A stretch of DNA of 64,000 nt. Source: Micromonospora nigra (lineage in GTDB: Bacteria; Actinomycetota; Actinomycetes; Mycobacteriales; Micromonosporaceae). A model generated the notes under the pieces. It saw only the letters and a list, made by a program, of their open reading frames with translations, was not told the DNA's origin and ran no database searches. A program made the translations under genes and the position numbers. The stretch is taken from assembly GCF_900091585.1 (NCBI RefSeq), contig NZ_FMHT01000003.1:3649501-3713500 (forward strand). Direction: 5' to 3'. This document shows, piece after piece, positions 34,149 to 42,645 of the stretch (the first letter of the stretch is position 1; every line of letters begins with the position of its first letter).

Positions 34149-34877
34149 ATGAGTCAGCCCGGAAGATCCATGGCGCGAAAGTCGCCTGGAGCGCTTCGGC
34201 CGCAGTCGAAGTCGGCCGGGAATGTCGGCTTGAATGACGTGGTGATCACGATGCAGGCGGTCGTCGAGGTGCCGATGTTCGACAGCGGGTCGTCGCCGTG
34301 GCCGACAGAGCAGCTGGCACCCGGCTCGTGGCTGGTGCTCAACGCCGATTGCACCGATAAGCGGACCGGGCTGTTCGTCGCGGCCCTCGCGAATCGGATA
34401 GACGTGGCGCCTCCTGGCGGCCGGAATGAGGTCGTGGACGCGCTGCTGGCCGAGGAGATGCTCATCGTTGCCGGTGGCTTGCAGGTCGGTGACACCACGG
34501 CCGGGACGAACGTCGTGCCGGGTTGTTGCAGCGGGCTGGAGGACTGGCGTGACTGGGCGCAGGCGCTCACCGGCGGTTCACCGTGGCTGGGACATGATCC
34601 GAGCCCGGAGCTGGAGGTGCTCGGTGAAGATCTGCGGGTGTGGCAGGACGCTGGCCCAAATCGTCATCGCGGCCGCTGGGCCGGACGCCATGTCGACATT
34701 CCGCGTCGTGCGCTGCCGCAGCTGTTACTGCGCGCGCAGCGGGACCTGGTGGGCTTCCTGGACGCCCTCGACGGGTGGGCCGCACGGTCCGGATTGGGCC
34801 ATCGAGGGAGTGCCTTGGTGAAGGCGGTCGACCAGAACTTCGCCATCGCGGCGCCGCTGGTCTTGCCTGCTGGCTAG
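34149..34877 (+). CDS. Unknown protein, 242 aa, on the opposite strand to its neighbours
   Basis: From ATG 34149 the frame reads MSQPGRSMARK and continues with ordered-looking sequence (LAPGSWLVLNADCTDKRTGL, FVAALANRIDVAPPGG, GVPCCSG-like VVPGCCSGLEDWRDWA, RRALPQLLLRAQRDLVGFLD). GTG 34240 and ATG 34252 are other possible starts. Nothing in it points to a function. It is the only plus-strand gene in the 26-43 kb cargo series, which suggests separate acquisition. Confidence 0.5.
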   Translation: MSQPGRSMARKSPGALRPQSKSAGNVGLNDVVITMQAVVEVPMFDSGSSPWPTEQLAPGSWLVLNADCTDKRTGLFVAALANRIDVAPPGGRNEVVDALLAEEMLIVAGGLQVGDTTAGTNVVPGCCSGLEDWRDWAQALTGGSPWLGHDPSPELEVLGEDLRVWQDAGPNRHRGRWAGRHVDIPRRALPQLLLRAQRDLVGFLDALDGWAARSGLGHRGSALVKAVDQNFAIAAPLVLPAG

Positions 34878-34903
34878 CACTGACCTTGCGTGTTCCTGCT
34901 CGG

Positions 34904-36028
34904 TCACGTGACCTTGATGATCGTCGCAAGTGGCGGCATCGTCCCCGTTGTGCCGAGCGGCGCGTTGTGGGCGGCCATGAAGGGCACCGGGTCGATCGCG
35001 CCGTTCGGGCTGGCGTCGCCGGTGTGGTGCACCTCGTAGTGCAGGTGCGGGCCGGAGCTGCGGCCGGTGGAGCCGACGACGCCGATGGGCTGGCCGGCGG
35101 TGACCGGTTGCCCGACGGTCACCATTGGGGGTTGGTCCATGTGGCAGTAGCGGGTGAGCAGGCCTGCGGCGTGGTCGATGTCGACGTACCAGCCGCATCC
35201 GCGTGTGAGGTCGGGGTGGCCGTCGCGGTCGCAGCCCCATTCGGTGCCGGTGTTGACGTGGACGGCGTTGCAGCGGACGGTGCGGACGGTGCCGGTGGAC
35301 GCGGCGCGGATGATGGTGCCGCGCGGGGCGCTGAGGTCGACGCCGTCGTGGCCCGGCCGGTTACTGGTACGGAATCCGGATCCGACCGGGGCGAGGACCG
35401 GCTGCGTCCACGGGCCGGTGGCCCCGCACTCGGCCAGCCCGTCGGTGGGTAGGCCGGTGGTGTCGGCGATCGCGGTGACCAGCTGGGTGGCAGGTCCTTC
35501 CCATGTGGCGTAGGCGTCGGGGAAGGCGCTGATCTGCACGGCTTGGGCGGCCTCGGTGAGCGGCATCGTCTGCCAGCCGCTGATCGTGGTCAGCTTTGCG
35601 AAGAACTTCTCCGACGCGTAGACGGGGTCCTGAAGCTGGGTGGGGGTTCCCCACCCTTGGCTGGGGCGCTGCTGGAACAGCCCGACCGAGTCGCGGTCGC
35701 CGCCGGTCAGGTTGCGCAGCGTGCTCTCCTGCATCGCTGTGGCCAGGGCGATGACCCACCCGCGGGGTGGTACAGCGAGGCGGGCGCCGGTGGTGACGAT
35801 CGCGGCGGCGTTGCCGACCTGGTCGCTGTCCCAGTCACCGATCGCCGGCCACACGGTGGGCGGTTCGAGGGGCGTCGACGTGGTTGGTGAGGTAGCGGGC
35901 GAGGCGGCCACGGGGACACACTCGGCGGCGGCGTCGCCGCCGAGGAGGATTCCGCCGAGGCCGCCGGCGCAGAGGATGACCACCGCGATGAGCGCCACGG
36001 CGAGTGATACCAGGGATCGCAGCGTCAT
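34904..36028 (-). CDS. Conjugation-type peptidoglycan hydrolase: transglycosylase-like plus M23 peptidase
   Basis: 374 residues from ATG 36028 with GGGAGG 6 nt ahead. An N-terminal membrane segment (LVSLAVALIAVVILCAGGLG) anchors it outside. A lysozyme-like part around 85-180 holds ALATAMQESTLRN and SVGLFQQRPSQGWG, fitting a lytic transglycosylase with catalytic Glu. From about 225 it is an M23 endopeptidase: NRPGHDGVDLSAP and SSGPHLHYEVHHT give the zinc ligands. Such two-domain enzymes open the wall for Gram-positive T4SS (VirB1 role). The T4SS genes lie about 12 kb away in the same orientation. Confidence 0.85.
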   Translation of the reverse strand: MTLRSLVSLAVALIAVVILCAGGLGGILLGGDAAAECVPVAASPATSPTTSTPLEPPTVWPAIGDWDSDQVGNAAAIVTTGARLAVPPRGWVIALATAMQESTLRNLTGGDRDSVGLFQQRPSQGWGTPTQLQDPVYASEKFFAKLTTISGWQTMPLTEAAQAVQISAFPDAYATWEGPATQLVTAIADTTGLPTDGLAECGATGPWTQPVLAPVGSGFRTSNRPGHDGVDLSAPRGTIIRAASTGTVRTVRCNAVHVNTGTEWGCDRDGHPDLTRGCGWYVDIDHAAGLLTRYCHMDQPPMVTVGQPVTAGQPIGVVGSTGRSSGPHLHYEVHHTGDASPNGAIDPVPFMAAHNAPLGTTGTMPPLATIIKVT

Positions 36029-36138
36029 CCGGGCCTCCCACGGCCGGTATCGAAATGGCGGACTCGGTGTGGGCGCGTGGCGGTGGTGTGATTCGGCGGG
36101 GCTTCCTGCCGGCCGTTGGGGGATGCGGAGCTTGGCAT
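36025..36138 (-). CDS. Possible 37-aa leader ORF coupled to the M23 gene
   Basis: ATG 36138 with AGGAG about 11 nt upstream opens a 37-codon frame whose TGA stop overlaps the M23 gene's ATG (ATGA). The product is basic and low-complexity (MPSSASPNGRQEAPPNH ...). It may only serve translational coupling, or be chance. Confidence 0.3.
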   Translation of the reverse strand: MPSSASPNGRQEAPPNHTTATRPHRVRHFDTGRGRPG

Positions 36139-36166
36139 GGCGGTTCGTTCTCCTGGTACTCGAAGG

Positions 36167-36580
36167 TCAGTGGAGGGGGTAGGCGCCGACCGGTTCGCCG
36201 TCGTCGCTGTGCACGGTGACGGTGTCGTCGGCGGGGTCGATCAGGTAGATCCACGAGGCGTCGAGGTCGATGGCGCGGCTGAGCGGGAAGACGGTGGTCG
36301 GCTCCGCACTGGTGTCGTCGAGCGTCATGCCGACCCCCGCGACCGGGTGTCGGCCGGCAAGAGACGGCGGGCCGCAGGTGACGTCGGGTCCGAGGTAGGC
36401 CCAGTCGTGCGCGAGGACCGCGTCGATGAGGGCGGTGGTGTCGCGGCGGGCGGTGCGTGCCCAGATGCCGCGCAGTCGCGGAATGAGCGATGAGGGGTGG
36501 CCGTCGACGTGGACGTAGCGGGCGCGGACGATGCCCGGCTGGGCGGGTTCGGTGGCGCCGACGTAGCAGGGGTGTCCCAT
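36167..36580 (-). CDS. Small unknown protein, paralogue of the 33236 gene
   Basis: 137 residues from ATG 36580 with GAGGAG 9 nt ahead. It shares with the 33236 protein the run RARYVHVDGHPSSLIPRLRG, IWARTARRDTTALIDAVLA, HDWAYLGPDV and a later YLIDPADDTVTVH block, but lacks that protein's zinc ribbon. A hairpin with a 13-bp bulged stem (36627-36663) stands 47 nt upstream. Function unknown. Confidence 0.6.
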   Translation of the reverse strand: MGHPCYVGATEPAQPGIVRARYVHVDGHPSSLIPRLRGIWARTARRDTTALIDAVLAHDWAYLGPDVTCGPPSLAGRHPVAGVGMTLDDTSAEPTTVFPLSRAIDLDASWIYLIDPADDTVTVHSDDGEPVGAYPLH

Positions 36581-36689
36581 GGTCGTGTCTCCTCGTGCTG
36601 GTGTGGTGTCGAGGTACGGGCACGGCGATGACCGCGCGGTCGTGGTCAGCCGCGCGGGTCATCGGTGACGGTGGGATCGGGTACCGGGT

Positions 36690-37043
36690 CTAGCGGGCGA
36701 GGACGGCGACGTTCTCGCCGTGCAGCAGCGGCACGTCCCCCGGCCCCTTCTCCGCGGGGCGAAGAAGGGGATGTGTGGTGACAGGGAGTTGCGCACGGCC
36801 CCGCAGCCAGCGGTCGGTCACACCTGAGTCGTGTGAGAGCCGGATGCGCCGCGTCGTCTCACCGACACGGAGTTGGCTGTCGCCGAACGCCTGTTGCCCG
36901 TTCCGTTCCCGGGGCGGGACGATCCGCGCGCTCAGTGGACTGTGCTGGTGCGGTACTCGTGCGCGAGGGGTTTCTTCGGCGGTGGTTCGGGCGTAGCCGG
37001 CGAGGGTGGTCCCGGTCTGGGATGTTGTTAGGTCCTCCTGATC
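36690..37043 (-). pseudogene. Coding-like frame without a usable start codon
   Basis: A minus-strand frame ending at 36690 has host-like codon use and ordered sequence (ARIVPPRERNGQQAFGDSQL, RVGETTRRIRLSHDSGVTDR, EKGPGDVPLLHGENVAVLAR). An AGGAGG ribosome site lies at 37034-37039, but no ATG, GTG or TTG follows it in this frame before the conserved-looking part. Either the start has mutated, a rare start codon is used, or the true start is inside. No family is recognised. Confidence 0.3.
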
Positions 37044-37078
37044 GGGCCGGGTGGCGTGGTGTTCCGCCTGTGCGGGAG

Positions 37079-37486
37079 TTACGCGGCGTACGCGGCGGTC
37101 AGGGTCGCGCCGGGGACTCGGCGAGGCAGCCGCTGCGGAATCCGCGAGCGCAGGTGCGTGGCGGTGGCGGCGAGACCGGCGGTGAACCAGCCGACGAAAC
37201 CGCCGGGGTCGCGGACCGGCCGCTGTGGTGCGCGTTCGCGGCTGAGAGCCGGCTGCGGCAGGTGTGCCGGTCGCGGGGCGCGCGCGGCGCGCATCGCCTG
37301 TTGTGCCTGTCTGGCGGCGCGACAGGGCCCGGTCTGGTCGGCGCACTGCAGGTTGGCGCACCGGTCGCCGGGTCCGGGTTGGTGGGCGGTGAGGACGTCG
37401 ACGGCCAGCCGCCACAGCAGGAGGTCGGTGACGTCGCTGGGGAGCAGGGCGCGGTGCGACGGGCGGATGCGGCTGCGCTCAGACAT
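37079..37486 (-). CDS. Small unknown Cys-containing protein, 135 aa
   Basis: ATG 37486 starts MSERSRIRPSHRALLPSD; the ribosome site is weak (AAAGG). A pattern CANLQCADQTGPCRAA could bind metal. The remainder is basic and helical, ending HLRSRIPQRLPRRVPG. It fits the small-protein cargo of actinobacterial conjugative elements. No function can be assigned. Confidence 0.5.
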   Translation of the reverse strand: MSERSRIRPSHRALLPSDVTDLLLWRLAVDVLTAHQPGPGDRCANLQCADQTGPCRAARQAQQAMRAARAPRPAHLPQPALSRERAPQRPVRDPGGFVGWFTAGLAATATHLRSRIPQRLPRRVPGATLTAAYAA

Positions 37487-37702
37487 GGCGGGTGACCTTT
37501 CGTCGGCTTCCGTACAGGGGTCACCGTCCGGACCGGGGTCGACAGGTGTTGTGCCTGATGGCTGGCCCGGACAATGACCGGTCTGATCGACGCTCTTCTC
37601 TCGATGAAGGTCAAGTCGTCTGCCTGGGGGTGGTGTCGTTATGCACGGTGATCGACGCGGTGAGGTCGCAACGCGCGCTCGTCGGCTTGGGGTCGACGGC
37701 TG

Positions 37703-38293
37703 TCAGGAGGTGGTCGGCGTGGAGCGGCCGGGCCGGCTTGTGGTCTGGACGAGGCGCGCCAGTCCGGCGCGGATGGCCGGTATGTCGTCGTGGTCGAGCT
37801 GGTCGTCGATGGAGAGCACGGGGTGCGGTTCGTCCCGCAGCCTGGTGATCTGGTAGCTGCGGCGGTCGGTGTCGACCGCGTCGACGCGTCGGATCTCGTG
37901 CGGTTCGCCAGAGTCGACGAGGACGTTCTCGTAGCAGACGGCCCAGGCCAGCAGGCGAAGCTCGGGTGTGGGATCGGCGAGGAGGTCCGCGATCAGATTG
38001 ATGTCGACGCAGGCGGCCAGGGTGGGTCGGGCGACCGGCTGGTGGATGTCGAGCGCGGCGGCGAGGTCCGTCAGGAGGTCGACGCGTCCGGCGCGGTATC
38101 GGCCCATGCGGGTGTCGTTGAGCGGCAGGTGCACGGCTCGCATCTGGCGTCTGGTGCTGTGGGCTCCGGTGGGGGCCGGCTGGTCTTGGACGAGCAGCAG
38201 GAGAGGTGGGCGGCTCCAGCCGTCGAGGTCGGCGTTGGCCTCGATGTTCAGCAGGCACCCGGTCAGGGTGTGGACGGCGTTGAAGGACATCAC
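37703..38293 (-). CDS. Unknown protein, 196 aa
   Basis: GTG 38293 stands 9 nt behind AAGGAG; ATG 38290 is the next codon and also possible. The sequence (MMSFNAVHTLTGCLLNIEAN, AVHLPLNDTRMGRYRAG, IADLLADPTPELRLLAWAVC) shows an alpha/beta protein without known motifs. A hairpin lies 25 nt upstream of the start. It is in the same strand and series as the GGDEF gene upstream of it. Confidence 0.55.
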   Translation of the reverse strand: MMSFNAVHTLTGCLLNIEANADLDGWSRPPLLLLVQDQPAPTGAHSTRRQMRAVHLPLNDTRMGRYRAGRVDLLTDLAAALDIHQPVARPTLAACVDINLIADLLADPTPELRLLAWAVCYENVLVDSGEPHEIRRVDAVDTDRRSYQITRLRDEPHPVLSIDDQLDHDDIPAIRAGLARLVQTTSRPGRSTPTTS

Positions 38294-38317
38294 GGGTATC
38301 GGCTCCTTGATGTATGC

Positions 38318-38352
38318 GAAGCCCCGCAGGCCGATGCGGTCTGCGGGGCTTC
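38318..38352 (-). promoter_or_regulatory. 12-bp hairpin between GGDEF gene and the 196-aa gene
   Basis: GAAGCCCCGCAG (38318-38329) and CTGCGGGGCTTC (38341-38352) pair perfectly with an 11-nt loop. It ends 25 nt before the 196-aa gene's start and begins 40 nt after the GGDEF gene's stop: terminator of the latter or leader of the former. Confidence 0.6.
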
Positions 38353-38391
38353 AGGTGGTTGCGGACGGCGTGGTGCTGGTGGTCCCGGGAG

Positions 38392-39069
38392 CTACCGCAG
38401 GTCGCGGTAGCGGGTCAGGAGTCCCGGGGGCGTGGCGTGGCTCGGATCGGGGGCGCTGATGCCGCAGCGCTTGCGTTTGGCCAGGTACATGGCCTGGTCG
38501 GCGGCCTGTAGGAGGTCGCGGGGCAGCATGTCCGGTTCGGCGACGGCGTAGCCGACGCTGGCGGTGACGGTCACCTGCCGCCCGGCGATGTCGTACGGGA
38601 GTGTGGAGATGCGCCGGTGGGCGGCCTGGGCGGCGGTCGCGACTTTGCCCGCGTCGCCGTGTACGACGAGGGCGAACTCGTCGCCGGACAGGTGCGCGGC
38701 CAGGGCGACCGACGGCCCGAGGGCGGTCAGGCGGCGTCCGACCTCGTGCAGCAGGTCGTTGCCGTGCTCGTGGCCGTAGGTGTCGTTGACCTGCTTGAAC
38801 CGGTCGAGGTCGATGAGGACGAGCCCGAGTGGTTCCCCGAGCGAGAACGTGGCCTCGAGGTGGGTCCGCAGGGCCCGCCGGTTCGGCAGGTCGGTCGTGT
38901 CGTTGTGCGTGGCCAGGCGGTGCCAGTGGGTGCGGTCCCGGTCGCGGGTGGCCAGCGTCTGTCGCTGGTGGTGGATGATCTGCCGCTGCCGCACGAGCAG
39001 GACGGCTGCGGCGGCGAGACCGGCGAGGACTCCGCCGGCCGCCGTGAGGTAGGAGTTCAGGTGAGACAC
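38392..39069 (-). CDS. Membrane-anchored GGDEF-domain (diguanylate cyclase-like) protein
   Basis: 225 residues from GTG 39069 with AAGGAG 10 nt ahead. One membrane helix (YLTAAGGVLAGLAAAAVLLV) at 7-27 and a short coiled stretch precede a GGDEF domain from about 55: DLPNRRALRTHLEATF, LVLIDLDRFKQVNDTYGHEH, and the active-site loop HLSGDEFALVV, with SGDEF instead of GGDEF. No RxxD inhibitory site precedes the loop. SGDEF variants can be active. A cyclic-di-GMP maker on a mobile element could shift development or attachment of the host; this is inference. Confidence 0.85.
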   Translation of the reverse strand: MSHLNSYLTAAGGVLAGLAAAAVLLVRQRQIIHHQRQTLATRDRDRTHWHRLATHNDTTDLPNRRALRTHLEATFSLGEPLGLVLIDLDRFKQVNDTYGHEHGNDLLHEVGRRLTALGPSVALAAHLSGDEFALVVHGDAGKVATAAQAAHRRISTLPYDIAGRQVTVTASVGYAVAEPDMLPRDLLQAADQAMYLAKRKRCGISAPDPSHATPPGLLTRYRDLR

Positions 39070-39099
39070 TTGATGGCGCTCCTTGTCGGTTAAGGAGCA

Positions 39100-39140
39100 C
39101 CGGGGTGGGCGTGAGCCGCCAAGTTCGACGCCCGCCCCGG
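39100..39140 (-). promoter_or_regulatory. 13-bp hairpin before the GGDEF gene
   Basis: CCGGGGTGGGCGT (39100-39112) pairs with ACGCCCGCCCCGG (39128-39140), with one G-T pair and a 15-nt loop. It starts 17 nt after the winged-helix gene's stop and ends 31 nt before the GGDEF start. Confidence 0.6.
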
Positions 39141-39157
39141 GCTACTGAGTTGCCGGG

Positions 39158-40078
39158 CTAGTTGGTCCTCGGGGCGAGTTGGAAGGTCGCCGGCTTCTCG
39201 ACGACCTGGACGGCGACACCGTCGGCGACGAGCTTGTGCACGGCGTTGACGACCGCACCCGCGCTGGCCTTGGCCGAGCCGGTGCCCTCGTTCGCCCGGT
39301 CGACGGCCTTACACAGCTGGCTGGTCCTGAACGGCTGATCGGGATGGGCTTCGAGCACGTCGAGGACAGCGCCGCGCAGGCTGCCCTTGGCACGGCGTGG
39401 TTTCCCGTCACCCGACGCGTTCGCCGCCTCGGCGGGGCTGCTGGGCGCGGTGGAGTCGCTGCTGCCTGCCGGGTCCGGGTTGGGCTGCGAATCCGCCTCA
39501 CCGGATGTGGCGACAGCGGCTGATTGCGCGGCGTCGACCGGGGACGGCTCGTCACCCTCGGCGTCGGTGGTGGTCGGTGCGCTGGGGGTGCTGTCCGCCG
39601 GAGGTGGCGGGTCCTGTGGGGTTGGCCGAACCACGGCACTGTCGGGTGCTGGTCGGCGTGCGCCGTCCGGCTGGACAGCGGTCGACTCGTCGTCCGGTCC
39701 CGCCGCCACGGCGCTGCCCGCCTGCTCTGCCGCCGCAGGGGTCTCGTCTGATCCTTGAGCCTCGTCCGGGTTGTCGGGGGTCGGTGCGGGTGGGTGGGAC
39801 GGGTCGTCGCCGGTGTCGGTGGTGGCCGGCGGGTCGACGCTGTCGGTGCTGGTCGCCGCGTTCCTGGCGTGCCGCCAGAGGGTGCGGCCGTCGTCGGCGC
39901 GAAACGGTACGGCCTGGCCGGCTTCCTCCAGCGCGCGAAGTCGCTTGGTGGCCGTCGAGTAGCCGACCCCGGCGCGCTGCGCGATCGCGGCGGCCGTGTC
40001 CTGGCCGAGTTCCGCCAGGGCGGCGGCGACCTTGTCGAGGGCGCTGGGCGCCACGGTCTGGTCGGTGGTGTTGTCCAT
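39158..40078 (-). CDS. Winged-helix DNA-binding protein with long acidic linker
   Basis: 306 residues from ATG 40078, GGGGAGG 5 nt ahead. An amino-terminal HTH (VAAALAELGQDTAAAIAQRA, GVGYSTATKRLRALEEAG) and a carboxy-terminal winged helix (LRGAVLDVLEAHPDQPFRTS, AGAVVNAVHKLVADGVAVQV) flank about 130 residues rich in Pro, Asp, Ala, Thr and Ser. The design suggests a bridging or regulatory DNA-binding protein, perhaps of the element's own transfer genes. A small dyad GCGTGCA-CTGA-TGCACGC (40121-40138) stands 43 nt upstream and may be an operator. Confidence 0.7.
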   Translation of the reverse strand: MDNTTDQTVAPSALDKVAAALAELGQDTAAAIAQRAGVGYSTATKRLRALEEAGQAVPFRADDGRTLWRHARNAATSTDSVDPPATTDTGDDPSHPPAPTPDNPDEAQGSDETPAAAEQAGSAVAAGPDDESTAVQPDGARRPAPDSAVVRPTPQDPPPPADSTPSAPTTTDAEGDEPSPVDAAQSAAVATSGEADSQPNPDPAGSSDSTAPSSPAEAANASGDGKPRRAKGSLRGAVLDVLEAHPDQPFRTSQLCKAVDRANEGTGSAKASAGAVVNAVHKLVADGVAVQVVEKPATFQLAPRTN

Positions 40079-40239
40079 CTGTCCTCCCCTTGTGGCTGTT
40101 GTTCGAAATTTGGAGATGTGGCGTGCACTGATGCACGCTCGGCGGCGCCTCGTGATCAAGTGCGGTGACCGGATCTCGGGACGCCGCCGACGCTCGGGCG
40201 GGGCCTTCTCACGCCCCTGCGCTGGTGGGGGTGGTGTGG

Positions 40240-40632
40240 CTACGGCTGGCCGAAGACTTGGTCGCAGCGGCTCGGGTCGACCGGTAGCCATGGCAGGCCC
40301 CAGCCGATCCGGTAACGCCCGTCGGTGGGCTCGGCGAGGTGGACGCCGCCGCCGAGGGACACCGGACGGGCGACAGTGAGGGTGTGCCCGTCGAAGTCGA
40401 CGGTGCGCCAGTCACCGCCGACGTAGGTGGCCATCGCGGCGAACGTCTGGGCGAGGGCCGTCACCGCCTCGTGGTCGCAGGTGAGTTCGAAGGCACCGTT
40501 CCACCAGCCGGTCACCGTCGCGAGGTAGCCCTCGTAGAAGCGGTGGAAGCCGGGAACCGGTTCGTAGCGCAGCCACCGGCCGGAGAACACGGCCGTGCTG
40601 CCCCGAGCCGGCGCGTAGTCAGCAGTCGTCAC
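40240..40632 (-). CDS. Small unknown protein, 130 aa
   Basis: GTG 40632 overlaps the upstream gene's stop, so the pair is coupled. The sequence is Trp/Tyr-rich (AVFSGRWLRYEPVPGFHRFY, EGYLATVTGWWNGAFELTC, GWGLPWLPVDPSRC) and looks like a compact beta-rich fold. No family is known to me. Confidence 0.55.
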   Translation of the reverse strand: MTTADYAPARGSTAVFSGRWLRYEPVPGFHRFYEGYLATVTGWWNGAFELTCDHEAVTALAQTFAAMATYVGGDWRTVDFDGHTLTVARPVSLGGGVHLAEPTDGRYRIGWGLPWLPVDPSRCDQVFGQP

Positions 40633-41297
40633 TGCTGGCCCTCCTCGGGGTCGGCGCCAGCCGTGTCCGAGGCGGCGAGGTAGCCCGCGACCACAAGCTT
40701 GCGGGCGCTGGACCAGGCAGTCCCTGACGCCTGCGCCGACTGGGCGAGCTGGTCGGCTGCGTCCTGCAACCAGGTGTGGATGTCCTCGCAGGCCTCCATG
40801 ACCTCGCTCCACCCCTCGCTGTCATCGCCGCTCGTGAGGTGTGCCCGGCGGGCCTGGTCAAGGAGGTAGGACCCGGTCTGGGCGTGCACCCGGGCGAGCA
40901 GCCGGGTGGTTCGGTGCAGGTGCCCGATCAGGGACGCGACGTCGGAGGGCGTCGGCAGGGTGAGCAGCGCGCTGAACGGTCCGGTGGCCGTGTGCAGCCA
41001 GTGGCTGAGGTGTTCGGCGGCGGTGATGGCGCTGCCCAGTCGGGCGGGGTCGTAGGGACCGTCGACCGCGAACAGGCGGCTCATCTCGTCGAGCCAGGTG
41101 TTGGTCTGACCGTCGACCGGAAACGGGTCCTCGACGAAGACCGGCTGGGAATGTTTGCCGTCGGCAGCCGCGCAGATGGGACTGTCGTCCGTCAGATGCC
41201 ACCACGGGGTGCCGCCGCGGTAGGCGGTGGTCCAGTGCGTGGCGGGCTGGTCTGCCACCGGCTCGTCGCAGACAGGGCAGATCGGAATCTGGATCAT
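40629..41297 (-). CDS. Unknown protein with N-terminal zinc-binding segment, 222 aa
   Basis: From ATG 41297 (weak ribosome site) the protein starts MIQIPICPVCDEPVADQPAT, a CxxC that with nearby His and Cys (HLTDDSPICAAADGKHSQPV) may bind zinc. The remainder is helical (LLTLPTPSDVASLIGHLHRT ... MEACEDIHTWLQDAADQLAQ). It overlaps the 130-aa gene. Function unknown. Confidence 0.55.
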   Translation of the reverse strand: MIQIPICPVCDEPVADQPATHWTTAYRGGTPWWHLTDDSPICAAADGKHSQPVFVEDPFPVDGQTNTWLDEMSRLFAVDGPYDPARLGSAITAAEHLSHWLHTATGPFSALLTLPTPSDVASLIGHLHRTTRLLARVHAQTGSYLLDQARRAHLTSGDDSEGWSEVMEACEDIHTWLQDAADQLAQSAQASGTAWSSARKLVVAGYLAASDTAGADPEEGQQ

Positions 41298-41928
41298 GGA
41301 GCGGTATCCCTTCAGACAGGGGGTGCCGGCGACCAGGGGTTGGTCACCGACGGTGTGGTGAGGTGCGACAGGGGCCCGGGTGGCCGGCGCTCGCCGGATC
41401 CGGACCCGAGCTGGCCGCGCAAGAGGGAAAAGGGCGGCCGTCTCGCCGGCCGGCAGCGTGATCTGCGCCCTTGCCCTGGGGCGGCTGGCAGGCTGAGGCG
41501 AGATGCGGCGGCTCGGGCAGGTCAATGGCCGACACCGTGAGCCGATCGCCGGGATGGTGAGCAGGGCGTGTACGGCCAGTACGTGCGGCGACCCGGAGCT
41601 GGGCGATGAGGTGCGCGCCTGGCCGGGGCAGTGAGAGAGCGGTCAGCTGGTCGTCGCCGGCTCACCGCGACCGAGGTGCCCGACGCCGGCTGCAGGAGGC
41701 GACGGTGCGCGTGTACCGCAAGGCCGGTCTCCTGCTGTGGAAGCCTGGGCAGGGGCGAGCGTGGGTGGTCGGCGGAGCCGACCGGGCAGCAGCACACATC
41801 CTTCGGGTACGCCCGATGGCGGTTGCCGGCCCGATCGGTTCCGGACGGGTGTCAGTGCGAGGTGTGGAAGCACCCGTGGCCGGCGATGACGGTGCCCGTC
41901 GGGGATGTCTCCTTTCCGTCTGACAGGG
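41298..41928 (-). other. 631 bp without a supported gene
   Basis: Only overlapping frames with no ribosome site or family cue are present. The segment separates the 222-aa and 238-aa genes, which run in the same direction, and may contain a promoter. I see no strong hairpin. Confidence 0.35.
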
Positions 41929-42645
41929 TCAGAGCGTGACCGCGAGCAGTCGCTGGTCGGCGTCGATGGCGGCGAGCAGGCGGTGGGCCTGTTCGAGGTA
42001 GGCCACCCGGTCGGCCATGGCGTCGCTGGCCGGGGCCAGCTTCGCCCCCTCGGCGGTGATCAGCGCGTCGCCCGCGACCGCGGTCAGGGCGCTGTGGTGC
42101 TGGTAGGCCATGCAGCCGGCCTGGTACATCTCCAGCTCGCCGAGGGCGAGCTGCCCGGCGCCGTAGGTGGCGGCGTTGTGCATCCGGATCGCGTTGACCC
42201 GGGGCTGGTGGTGGAAGTCCGCGACGGCCTTGTCCCACGGGTACTCCTGCGGGTCCGCCAGGTGGCGGGCCTCGTAGACGTGCCACGCGGTGGCGTTGCG
42301 GGTGCCGTGCACGACCCGGCTGAACAGTTGGTGGCGGATGCCCGCCCCCACACCGACGGCCTGGCGCATGCCGGTCAGGTCCAGCAGCCGCGCCGGCCCG
42401 CCCACGCAGAAGGCAGGACGGCCCTTGCGCAGTCCGAACATCTGGCGGCGCTGCCAGAGACGCAGCGCGGGGCTGGCCCAGAAACGGGGCGACAGCGTGC
42501 CCCGCACGCCGAAGTTACGGTCGAGCTGGTGTGCCGTCAGCGCCTCACGGGGCAGGTCGCCCGGCACACAGACGATCATGGTGCGGATCGTCGCCGTCGG
42601 TGTGACAGCCGGCTCGGTGACCTTGCGGGTCGGGTTCTTGGCCAT
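41929..42645 (-). CDS. Unknown element-borne protein, 238 aa
   Basis: ATG 42645 has a strong AAGGAGG 8 nt ahead. The protein (MAKNPTRKVTEPAVTPTATI, LSPRFWASPALRLWQRRQMF, RMHNAATYGAGQLALGELEM) has no motif I recognise; the carboxy half is helical. It is the first gene of the minus-strand cargo series. The region upstream carries a copy of the 16-bp dispersed motif. Confidence 0.55.
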   Translation of the reverse strand: MAKNPTRKVTEPAVTPTATIRTMIVCVPGDLPREALTAHQLDRNFGVRGTLSPRFWASPALRLWQRRQMFGLRKGRPAFCVGGPARLLDLTGMRQAVGVGAGIRHQLFSRVVHGTRNATAWHVYEARHLADPQEYPWDKAVADFHHQPRVNAIRMHNAATYGAGQLALGELEMYQAGCMAYQHHSALTAVAGDALITAEGAKLAPASDAMADRVAYLEQAHRLLAAIDADQRLLAVTL

